Assembly: GCA_902728285.1 (NCBI GenBank)
Contig: CACVBU010000359.1
Coordinates: 3,076,386-3,140,385 of the forward strand
Origin: Clytia hemisphaerica
Lineage: Eukaryota; Cnidaria; Hydrozoa; Leptothecata; Clytiidae
DNA length: 64,000 bases
Direction: 5' to 3'
A program made the position numbers and the translations under genes. Of the stretch, positions 49,316-60,700 are shown piece after piece. Within the stretch, counting starts at the first letter, position 1. The number at the start of each line of letters is the position of its first letter. The notes under the pieces are model-generated. The model ran no database searches, had not been told where the DNA came from, and was given only the letters and a program-made list of their open reading frames with translations.

Positions 49316-51160
49316 ATGTCATTACAGCAGAAAGATGAGCAAGTCTTGGAACAAACAGAACAGATCTGGCGATTCTTGGACGAAATGTCATTGAAGGATC
49401 CAAAAGAATACGAAACATTCATTCAGAAGGTGTTAAAAGATGGAGAGAATGAAAATATGGGACCCCCTGTCCCTTCATTTGTAGTCCAAACAGAAAAGGT
49501 TTGTCTCAGGATTATCTTATCCTTTATTGCGAACTTCCAATAATCGAAAAAATATTTTTGAGCTTAGGTGAAATCTAATTGTATTAGTATACAGTTGACT
49601 CTCGCTCATTCGAACTCAAACTTGTTCGAATAACAAAGAGATTCGAATTATAGAGAGTATTTTCAAGAGGGTTTCTCACTGACGGAAACTGACAATACGT
49701 TCGAATTATTGAAAGATTTGAATAAGAAGTTCGAATAAGCCTGAGTCCACTGTATTTCACCGAAGGGGTCTCAACAAAAGGTAGCTCTGATATTCGCACT
49801 GTTCATATTCCTGTCAAATATTGACCAGGGATAAACCTATCAACTCTCAAAGCTGATGGGGACTGGGTTCGAGTTTAAAGGGAAAGAGTGACGTCTTCAA
49901 AATGTCTGAAGTCAATGTTTTTATTTCATAGACACGTCATTTTGGCTTCATTCTTTCCTGGTAGACTGGACCCAATCCCTTTGAAGCATTTCGGATTGAT
50001 AGGTATGTTTTGATGCTTCTTTCACATTCACAGGTTCCTCAAGTGATTCCAATACGAAAATATTTCATTAATTTCACTAAATGGCATCAGCTTCCGAAAC
50101 CTGAAAATGAGACTAGTCCTGTTGCTATGACAACTTCAAACATTCGAAAAGAGATCATCGAGAAAGAATGGGCTTACATCATCGACGTCACTCTGAATCC
50201 TGAGGTGTATCCAAGTGATACCTCGCCCAACCAACTACAAAGACGCGCTCTTGTTGAACTCGTTTTTCGACACATCGAGTCAAAACACTCTTTGCAATTT
50301 TCACGAAAGTTTGAATTTTGTGAAGAAAAATACATTGGAAATAGAGACAGCTTGCTTGACTTTATTTGTCCTAGTGCTGTCAAAAATAAATTGAACAATG
50401 CTCTGAATGGTACTGAAAATAACCTGACGTTAGATCAAATCCGTAACCTATCCAAAGGAAAAGAGAACAATAAAATAGTGACAGGTAACCAAACGAAGTC
50501 AGGAATGTCAAAGAAGTCACAACCAACTCCGGCATCTGTTGAAACCATCAAAACATCGTCTGGTGAGTCTGTAGATTCTATGAAAGAATTGAAAACGAAG
50601 ACGTTAGGAAGTCACCATGGCAACAAGACGAGATTACCGGCACCGAAGGTTGAGATGATGGTGAATAAAGATGGTGGAAATATCGAATTGAGAATCGAGT
50701 TACCGAAAGTTGACACTGTTGCTGAATGTGATCTGGAAATTACCGAGGTGAGCTTTACTTTCATGGGAACTAAAAGTGATAATTGTATTTATTTATTGAA
50801 GGAGTTCTGAGGACCTTTGACTAATCTAGTGATCTTTGTGCTGGAATGGGAATCTTGTGCAAAACGTTGGTAATGCGTTAGATTTGGGCGACCATTCTAT
50901 CATTAGTCAGACTGTTTGAGAATGAATTCAAGCTTCATATTCTAATCTTTCGACCATTATGATTTATTTTGACTGCCCACGGCTGTTTGGTGGCAACCTT
51001 TATTTTTTCCTTTTTTTTTCAGAATTGTGTGATGTTAGAAGTGCCACTGAAATACAAACTGGATTTTACTTTCCCACTAAAAGTTGACTTTGATGAAGCC
51101 AATGCGAAATTTATCAAGGACCAAAAAGTCTTGCTGATTATTGCACCGATCGACAAATGA
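49316..51160 (+). CDS. PIH1D2: PIH1 domain-containing protein 2
   Basis: This is a PIH-family protein of the group that acts with chaperones in assembling axonemal dyneins. The model is 344 residues against about 315 in human. Exons: 49316-49498, 50034-50747, 51023-51160, all phase 0 with GT/AG. The N-terminal helix region (residues 1-61, WRFLDEMSLKDPKEYETFI) leads into a PIH1 domain (about 62-180; KYFINFTKWHQLPKPENE, IIDVTLNPEVYPSD). A Ser/Lys-rich linker follows, then a CS-like C-terminal domain (about 260-344; IELRIELPKVDTVAECDLEI, LEVPLKYKLDF, FIKDQKVLLIIAPI). It lies head-to-tail behind CFAP45. The linker is longer than usual, which explains the extra length. A more generic PIH1 family label is possible, but the CS tail fits PIH1D2 best. 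Confidence 0.9.
49592..49752. mobile_element. pogo/Tigger-like MITE
   Basis: This 161-bp element lies in PIH1D2 intron 1. It starts CAGTTGACTCTCGCTCATTC and ends GCCTGAGTCCACTG, which are inverted ends (CAGTTGACTC / CAGTGGACTC). TA dinucleotides flank both sides (49590-49591 and 49753-49754), as in pogo-type Tc1/mariner elements. Internal TTCGAAT motifs repeat. Confidence 0.8.
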
Positions 51161-51824
51161 GAGAGCTTTCCAAACGATAATTGATGTCTGGGGAAACGAA
51201 GTCAAAATGTAGTTGCTGCTACTAAAAGTGCTTCTTTAGAATGATATTTTAGAAGGAGAGAGACTTAAAATATGAGATTATACATCAAAATCGTTGATGA
51301 CTGATACTGTGAAAGTCTTTTCCATGATCCTAGAAGGTAAGTGCTCATTTATCTAATTTTCTTGGGCTGTTGGAAAATAGTGAGTGAGCCACAACATAAA
51401 AAATAATTTATTTTTTAATTGATTCTGTAATTATTATATACAAATTTTCATCTCAAAATTATTTATTTCAAGAATTTTCATATGATTCTAAATCATCCGC
51501 TTACACCATAGTCGTAGTATCCATAACCTGAATTGCTAATCTTATATTCTTGATTTTCCTTCGCTTTTGAATTGACACTTCATTCCAATGGTCAACTCTT
51601 TCCATAGTTTATCTATGATTTGGAGATTTAGAAAATAACCATGCTTTTATTTAGATCAATTTCTTTGCAAGTTTGCCAGGCGTCAGCAGAATGCCATTTT
51701 CCAACAATGCCGCTATTGTTTTTATTTATCTAGTCGATCAATATTTCCTCTACAGCAATGCATGTCCAAAAACCTCAGATACGTTCTCATTAACTACCCC
51801 TTCCTATTTGCTCAACAATTTATT
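51161..51824. other. Convergent 3' region between PIH1D2 and the CPC-repeat gene
   Basis: The two genes converge here. A minus-strand AATAAA at 51721-51726 lies about 100 bp past the stop of the minus-strand gene. I saw no canonical plus-strand AATAAA close behind PIH1D2. Confidence 0.5.
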
Positions 51825-53923
51825 TCATCCACCACAAGGACATACAACAATACAAGGACAAGTTCTCAGCGTTTGAATACTGGGATAAGATTTACATGGA
51901 CAGTTTGCCAGCACCTGTGTTGCCATATACATATTGCACGGGCAACCTCCTTGGATCTGAGGAGCTAGGTATGAGCTACACGGACAACTCCCAAATGTTT
52001 GAGTAGCAGTTAGGTATGGGTTACACGGACAATTACCCAACATCTGAGAAGCTGATAAACCAGCAGTCGTTGAAGGTCTTTTCAGGGGAAATAAATTTGG
52101 TGTTTTTGCCACTTTGTTATTTTTCGATTTTTCGTGCTTTTTAATCTTTTTCTTCGTTTTCTCAATCCTCTGATTCCAAACTTTCTTCGTTTTCTTATGC
52201 TTTGCGTTCCACTCGATATTCCTATCTCCAAATTGTTTTTCCTTTTGCTGTCTCAATGTCTCTTGCTTGGGAAGCTTCTTTCCTTTCATTTTTAATTTTT
52301 CACTCAGTTTCTTTTTGGAATTATTCATTCTACTTTTCCATTTGTTGTTAGGGGTGTTCTTGTTTTGCTGTTTGTTCTTTCTCCTTTTCTTTTCATCCAT
52401 CAGTTTCTTTTTCCGTTCTCTCAATTTGTTCTTCGCGCGCAATTTCTCTTTTCGTTGGCGTTGTTTCTTTTCTAACTCTGTAATCATTTTTGAAGTGTCA
52501 ATGTCGAGATCCGAATTGATGGCGGAAGGCGTGGGCGGACTGTTCACACATGATGATTGAGACATCGACTTTGTTGGCATGATCAGGGGCGGCGTTTGCA
52601 CTGTGTGTGGCGGGAAAACGCTGCCTTGTGGAAGAGTGGCACCATTCGGTTGGTCAAGAAATTGTTGCGCATTCATCAAGAAAGCAGGTTGAGCTTGTTG
52701 TTGAAGATTAATTTGATTGGATGAAAGTGGTGTTGTCTTTGGTTGTGTTTGTGCTGACATACTGTTCGGACAACCCTGGCAAAATTGTTGTTGTTGTTGG
52801 TGTTGTTGTTGTTGGATCATTTGATATTGTGGAATTTGTGGATACACAAAGTAGGGTTGAACTGAAAATGTATGAAAAATATGGTATGAAAAAGTAAGAA
52901 GAATAGAGAAGTTTCATAGTGTAAACAGCTCTATAATTGTTTTATTATCCAATGGGAAGTCTTGCCTGTTCAGATCTGGTATCCCGTAAAAATTCATTGC
53001 CGATTGACAAACATGAGAGCGTCTCTGGAGTAGAGTAAAGGAAGTCATGGCTGAAAAAAGGATTGTGAGAAGCGGTTTTTGGCAACCAATTTGCAATAGA
53101 GATAAAACCTTCTTGAGGAAATTTTCTTTTGCTTACCAATGGCAGATTGGCAATGTATACATTGAATGCATTTCTGGATGCACGATCTTTGATGAACATT
53201 CGTTCCTTCACATTGTGTTCTGCAACTTGCCACCGAATATGGCAACGTCCAACCTAAGAAAATAGAATGGAGATTTATTTCATTTTCACCCTTCACCAAT
53301 AACTACATAACTCAAACAGAAACGGGGAGCGCAAATTTGTTCGAATCAATGAAATTTCGAGTCACGGTAAGGTAAGGTTTATAAGACATTGTTAACTTAA
53401 GGGACTTTATCGGCGATCCAAAAAATATCTGCAATCTGATTGGTTAAAAAGAGTACAATATATCTTGTATTTTACATGTAAAAATATAAATTGATGAAAA
53501 GATGTTGTTGCATTGTAGCGGTAGAAGCAATCTAACGTCACTTTGCTACAAAAGTGTCCTTCAACACAAAAAGTGCATTTTTTGGGTCACCGATAAACCA
53601 GTTATCAGACATTTGCTCGTACAATATGGAAATATTTCACTGGTTCCGGATTTTCCGTATATTTTCCTCGCCTAAAGGCTCGTAAAATATTTTCCGGAAA
53701 AATCTCGGAACTCGTAAAATATTTCTCATATTGTACTCGCAACTGTCCGATAACTATTACATAAAACTTGTTTCAATTAAGGAGATATTCGAGCTGAAGA
53801 GACTCCGCTGTACTCAATACCATTCGGTTGGTAATAAAAGAATCTATGTTTCGAATGTAGGTTTCTACCTGCTGAATGTTGGATGATTTCCATCACAACA
53901 ACCCAAATGAACATTCGCCACAT
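51825..53923 (-). CDS. Predicted secreted Cys/Gln/Lys-rich protein with CPC repeats
   Basis: I do not recognise this family. The 402-residue model has exons 53869-53923, 53137-53253 and 51825-52861, GT/AG and in phase. It starts MWRMFIWVVVMEIIQHSAG, a likely signal peptide cut near residue 18-19. A cysteine cluster follows (Cys 29, 33, 43, 47, 50, 53: C-x3-C-x9-C-x3-C-x2-C-x2-C). Next come a Gln-rich run (QMIQQQQHQQQQQ) with FCQGC, a Pro/Ser/Thr/Gln segment, and about 130 residues dominated by Lys/Arg with many dibasic sites. The C-terminus has four-and-a-half repeats of about 14 residues, each with CPC-x2-Y, ending CIVVCPCGG. The upstream in-frame TGA before the first ATG supports the start. 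A structural extracellular or processed protein is possible, but that is inference only. It is divergent from the ACE-like gene. Confidence 0.75.
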
Positions 53924-54733
53924 TCTCTCCAATCACAAAGGATCGTCCACCAATTGACAAATCATCTCCACTTTCACATTTTAGTACTTTCATTTTTCAA
54001 ATGTTCTTTTTCATTGAAAGAAATCTTTTTATACTAATGTAGCTCATCTTCGGTAAGCAATTCGAACGAAAACAAACGTAAACAAATGTGTTCTCAATGT
54101 ATCTCTCACGATTTGTTGTTTCAATTATGTGTGTAGAACAATGTTGTTGGGTGTGTCAACATCCCTTACTCATTACTTACCAACCACAACTAGCACCAGG
54201 ACTTTCCATTTTGATGACATTGTGTCGTTCTTACCAGGATTCATCTTTGAATGCTAAACTGTTAATTATATTTAGCTGGAATCTTTGGTAACTTTGATGG
54301 AAGATTTATTCGCAGCCTTTTTTGTGTATCAAAGTTTTTCCATTGCATATCCATCGACTATCCTATTATCCATGACAGTTCCTCCTTGGCATCGTGGACT
54401 CTGTACATGGTTAAAATATTCAAATTTGACAGCTCTTATCGAAATTATTCGAATGTCTTTCAATTCGTAGCCATGAAAACACAATTAGATTATTTTCAAA
54501 CAATGTTTTGTTTTCGAACAATGAAATTAAAAAAAATGAATTATTCTTCGAGTTATTGAGCATGATTTTTTACCCTGGTTGTCTCGTATCTCTTTGATTT
54601 GCCTTGGATTTCTAACATTAGAATGTAAAATTGATTACAAATACTACTTTGAAGATATTTATCTTTCAATGGGCTTGATTGAATGAGCCAAAGTCCAGAT
54701 ATTTAAAATGTTGAGGTTAGAAATTTGTCAATA
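53924..54733. promoter_or_regulatory. Divergent intergenic region, CPC-repeat gene / ACE-like gene
   Basis: About 0.8 kb separates the two divergent start codons and must hold both promoters unless upstream leader exons exist. An acceptor-like GAGGTTAG lies about 14 bp before the ACE-like ATG. No specific factor site can be supported. Confidence 0.4.
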
Positions 54734-57700
54734 ATGATGGTCAAACATTCTTGTAGTATTTTGTTGGCAATTTTTGTCATAATTGTTTTGCTCCGAGGAT
54801 ATTCCTCAACTCCAACCACGCTTCACCTCCAGGAGATCGATTCTGAACTTCGAAATGTCATCACCAAAAACAATATCGAGAAAGCAATGAACAAAGCAAA
54901 CGAGTTTCTGCGAAAGTTCGATCAACAGGCCAACAAGCTGCAAGTGGAATCAGGTGAAGCGAATTGGAATTATGAGACAGATCTTACTGACGAACATTTG
55001 AAAGAAGTCGTTGCAGTCGGTGAGCGAGCCTCTGCTTTTTATTTGAACGCAAGTACCAAAGCAAGGTCCATCAAAAGTTTAGATCTCCCTGCTAACTTAT
55101 CACGTCAAGTTGGTCTCATCGCGCGGACGGCGAGTCCGAGTGAGAAATCACTTCGTGTTGAAATATCAACTTTGGTCGGGAATATGACAAAGCTATACGG
55201 TGCAGCCACTGTCAAGCAAACTCTAACCAACGGTACCGTTGTTAAGCTAACCAATGGAGATTTGTCAGAAATTTTTGTCAAAAGCAGAAATCGTACTTTG
55301 TTAGATTGGGCGTGGAAAGAGTGGCGTGAGGTGGTGGGTCCGCCCATGAAGCAAGATTTCACTTCTTTGATTGATTTTTTGAACATCGGTGCCAGGGAAC
55401 ATTCGTGGATCGATTATGGAAGTTTTTTGAGGTCAGATTATGAAATGTCGGACCTTGAAGAAAATCTCGACGAAGTTTGGGAGCAGATCGAACCTTTATA
55501 TCGAGAGCTTCATGCGTATGTACGCCATAAGCTGTCAGCTGTCTACGAGCTCAATAGCACAAGCTGTCTTCCTGCTAGCCTCCTTGGAGACACTTTCGCA
55601 CAAAACTGGGAGAATATTTTCGATCTCGTTAAGCCAAGTAACAATTCACGAACTTTCGATGTTACTAAGCAACTACATCAACAGAATTACACAGTGAATA
55701 AGATGTTTCGATTGGCTGAATCTTTCTTCACCTCGATCGGGTTGGATGCGATGCCAGAAAGCTTTTGGAACAATTCAGTGTTGGTCAAACCTGATAATAA
55801 AGAAATGGTTTGCCATGCTTCGGCTTGGGATGTGAGCAATAGTGACGTAAGGTAAGATCAATTAAATAGAGCTGTTAAGGCCGGTCTCTACTTGCGCGCG
55901 CTGCGATCGCACTTTTTGGCTTCAATCCTTTTTGCTTGGAAAAAAGATTACGTCATTAAAATGTAGCGCGCGCTGACAATAGCATAATATCAGTATGTAA
56001 AAGTTCCATTAAAATTTGTCCCTTCCATTATTTTTTGCTTGTTCTGCTTATTTCTGAATTAGTCGTCTAGCATGCTAGATTATTATTCATTAAAAAAGTC
56101 CTGTAAATTCTTTTTCCCCTATCATGAAAAATATTTTATTCAAAACAAATACCTTTTCTCACCACAGGATCAAAATGTGCACACGTGTCAACCAGAAAGA
56201 TTTGACCACTATACACCACGAGATGGGTCATGTCGAATACTTCCTCGCATATAGAAACCAACCTACAGTTTTCCGCGCAGGAGCTAACCCTGGTTTCCAC
56301 GAAGCGATCGGTGACACCATCTCGTTGTCAGTGGAAACACCTTCTTATTTAAACCAAGTTGGTCTGTTAAACGAAACCGATATCAGCAAAGGTAACTTTT
56401 TATGAATCTTTTACTTTCGAAATACTTTATTATTCATACTTGAAGAAAGATCGCCACGCCACGCTTGGGCGTAACACGCCTAAATATTTTCGAAACGTTA
56501 TTTATAGGAGTTACTCAGTGAGAATTCTATAATAGCGGTCTTCGCAGCTCTTGTTTCATGAGACGAATTCGGTAGGTGGCCTACGCTGTGTTAAAAATTA
56601 TTTGAGCAAAAACTAGATTTGGGAACTTTAACACCGTTCACTTTTACTCTTTTATCATCAAAACCCTAACAATCGACAAATTTTCTTCGTACACGTTTTT
56701 TACGAGAACAAACTATAATTATAAGAACATAGTTCTTCGATGGCCAAAATACTAAGAACAAGTTAAGAACATGTTAAGGCTTTGCTAACTCTAAAACACC
56801 CGATTTCTTTGGAAAATGAACAAAATTACTCACAAAATTGTGAAAATAAGAACATGTTAAGAACATTTTTATGCTTAAAATTCAACACTTTAAGAATATT
56901 CGAAGGTTTCAAAATTTTTGGATGCTCTTATGAAAAAGCCTTTACATTTTTCAGACGACGAGATTAGTTTCTTGTTGAACCAAGCATTGCGAAGGATCGC
57001 ACCCATTCCTTACAACTTGGTGGTCGACAAATGGAGATGGAAGATCTACGAAGGAGTTGTTACAGAAGAGACTTACAATGAAGCATGGTGGAGTTTGAGA
57101 AAGAAGTATCAAGGTGTTGAACCTCCCGTTCCACGTTCTGCGCATGCGTTTGATCCTGCAAGTAAATACCACATTGGTGCTAATGTCCCTTATGTACCGT
57201 GAGTTTAGTTTTTCATTTTTCAATGACTTTACCTAACATTTCCTTTGCGTTGCAAGCTGTGGGGAAGCTGTGTGTCACATCTGGTTATGCGCCACTTTTT
57301 GACGTCTTTCAATGTCACTTTTTCAGCATCTGATTACTAATAAAGTATCGGGTAGAAAAAACAAAGTCGTTGCAGTGCATGGCTATTGAAATATCGAGGT
57401 GCTGATGCCATGGTATCAGTTCACCAATCCTTCAATATTTTACATAATGTCAAACATTCTGCCAAATGAATGGCCCCCATACATTCTTCCCTTTACTTCT
57501 TTATAATACTTCCTCCCATTAGACAACTCCAAAGTCCCCTTCATGTTTCGTAAACTACAAGTATGGCACACCTACCTTTCCTGCACGAATGAAATATATT
57601 CGCTTTTGAAATCGATAATTTTTTGGAATGACGCCAAATAATTATGGTCTTTCCTTTGTGCTGTCATAATGATGATGATGATGATGATTTATTTAACATT

Positions 57701-60700
57701 TCTCCCTTTCCGTCGACCAGTAGTTTTTTTCTCTCAATTTCAAGAATGGACCAGTTTTAAATGAAAGAGTCCAGTAGTAAACCTCACTCTGTCTTCCTAA
57801 ATGCCTAATGTGAATCATTTTTCCGGGGGCAGTGGGTTTACCTAATGACGGTATGTGCGGCAAAAGAAATGGCTTTTAGAATCGCACCTTTACAGTGAAG
57901 CAAAGAACCAGTGAAATTCATACCTTTACAGTGCATTTTTCTTAAATTTTAAACTCTTTTAGAGCTAAAAATCGTAATTTTCGGGTAAAAATTTGCAATT
58001 TTTCCTGGATTTGCTGATATTTCCACCCTTACAGTGCATTTATCAAAAGTCCACCCTTAAAGTGCAATTCTGCTATCTTGAAAACATACCCTTAACCACC
58101 GCACACACCCATCTTCTATTAATTTTACTGACTACCCCCCTCCTGGGGTATTTTTCCAGGAATGATAAGAAATGGGCTATTTTTGAATGCAATTCCAATA
58201 ATTTGGTGATATTGACTAGTCTTGTCTTTGGTTGCATTTTAAGCAGTTTCAATGTATTGTACTCTTAAATGTCCGTCTGATTGCGAGTGCTTCTTTGTGG
58301 TCTGACCAATCTCCCGTATTCAAAACTTGACATGCTATTTACTTTTAAGCTATATAGTCTGGCAGAAATAAAAGTTGACCTCGAAATAAATTCCGCGTAA
58401 ACTTTCTTGGTATCGTTGGAAGCGGAATTTTACGAAGTTTAACATACTCAGAGCCTCACGTTGAGGCCCTTGGGGAAAAAAATTGGCGAAATAAAACACT
58501 TAGGACCCATTTTCGATATAAAATGCCTTGAAAAGTGCTATCCTTGCCATAGTAGGTGTCTTTCAAAACACTCAAATATGTATGCCCCTGTCTCAAAAAT
58601 CTGGGGGGGGGGGATTTCCAAACAAACACATCTCTGGAAACCACAAGCAATTAAACAGTGTCATCCATGATATGAAATGGGTCAAGTACAAGGCGAAAGC
58701 CCTTGGGCGAAAGACTTTGAATAGCTTTGATAGGTTTTTAGTGTAGCTGATGACCAGTAAACATACTTTTCAAAGGGAGCGGCCAGATTTGAATGTCTAA
58801 TGAAATTTTCTTTCTTACTTTACTTTACAGATATTTCATCAGCTACATCTTGCAATTTCAACTCCACAACAAATTATGTCAGCTGGCTAAACACAAGGGA
58901 CCACTTTATCTATGCTCCATTTATAATTCAACAACTGCTGGAGCTGAATTCAAGTGAGTGGGAAATCTTTTGCATTTTTTAGGGTCTGAATTATCAATAA
59001 TAATCTGGATTGAAATTCCTGAAAAAATACATTTTTACTTCAGGCAATGAGGCCCCCAGTGGTAAGTCTGATCACGGTGTCAATCACGATCACGAAAATC
59101 AGAAAAAAATTTGGATAATCACGCATTCCGTTGAAAAGTCCAAATCACGTATCACGGCTCGAAAATCTTTCAAATCACGATCACGCTTTGACACTTGATC
59201 ACGCAATCACGAAGAAATTTCCAAATCACGTAATCCAAAAGAAAAAGCTCCCTTTCACGCTATCACACCAAAAATTCTTACGCGTTGATGAGCAGGGCTA
59301 CTTTTGATGGCCTGTGAACTTTGAGCTCAGAGCTCCAAAATTGAAAAATATTCTATTGGAGAAAGAGCGGCTAACATTATGCTTTCACTCTTTTCAATAG
59401 GAAATTGTTATCAGCAGGACGCAGTCAACCATGGCCTAAATTATTGAAAATGTTTTCTGGAGAGCAGACATTAAAAGCGGATGCCATTTTGAAGTACTTC
59501 GACCCTCTCAACAATTGGTTGAAGAAAGAGCGGAAGAATGTGGGCTACCCTTTGCATTGGCCCACTGCAAAAAGGGTAAGTAGTGACACCTTTATTTCCT
59601 TGATCATTGTATGAGGATAAAGTAAAAGAAAAGGATAATGCAATAATTCTTCCCTGAAAGTTTGGTAAGGTCTACTGGAACAAACTAAACAGGTAGTTGA
59701 ATGGAATAGTTGTATACATTTTCCTGGAATGTAAAACTGTTGAAAACTGTGTTGATCTTATTTTACTTCAGAGCCTTCTTGGAGAGCACGAGAAGTTGGA
59801 AGGTGGACACGAACGTTCCTCCATCACTAAAGCTGATGACGATAAAGCCACATTATCCTTCAACGTTCCTCCTGGTGCTCTCAAAGACCTGCTGAAGAAT
59901 TACCCAGAAATCAAGCAACAATATGATGGAGGTGCTGTCAACCTCTCCACAGCCTCTCAACCATCAGTCGAGAATGCAACCAACCCTTCAGATAGTCAAA
60001 TGGCTGCTGGTAACCCTGACCTTCGTCTACCTTCACCGCAACAAGCTCCTCACCAACAATTAAACCATAACGATTTACCCAAACTGCTGACTGTAGCGAA
60101 CACACCAGAGAAGCAACCTTCCAAACCACCTATGGGTGCTTCTTTAGAAAACACGTCTCCACAAACCAACGAGCACACCAATTCTTCGACAGCGATGGTG
60201 GATAAGACAGCTCTGGTCAACACCATTCAAAGCCTCTTGCAAAACAACGTCAGTATCTTCGAACAAGACAAAAAACCGGGTGTAAACACTGCACCGAATA
60301 TGAAAGAATCCAACACAAACCAAGCAATCACAGATAGTAAACCAACCAACATACCATCCGATGAAAAACAAACAACAATGCTTCCACTATCAGCTTTAAC
60401 TCCTCTTCTCTCAACCCTCACCAACACACACCCTACTACTTCAAACAACATCTCTCAAACCACTGCTAACCTTCTACCAAATAACATTTCAAATCTTTCA
60501 CCAAGCGTTGACACCAAGAATACTTCAACGCCAGACATTCCACACAATACAGTGTCCAGCAATGGATTCAACCTAGTAAATCCAGCTCCACTGCCAGAAA
60601 CACCAACTAAGCCACCAGATACACCATCCAATGAAATCACTTCAACAGAAACACCCTCTAAAGAACCACCAAAAACCACCCTTCTCAGTGATGCCTTAGT

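Noticed and set aside
52267-52560. Plus-strand Phe/Leu-rich frame opposite the Lys-rich exon
   Set aside because: It is the antisense shadow of the Lys-rich segment of the minus-strand gene.
53137-53971. FHA-like reading of the first two exons of the CPC-repeat gene (frame starting MKVLKCESGDDLSIGG, then VGRCHIRWQVAEHN)
   Set aside because: The two pieces do not join in phase at the visible donor and acceptor: the join gives LDVAIFGG and a quick stop. Neither joins exon 3 in frame. Only the signal-peptide frame is consistent across all three exons.
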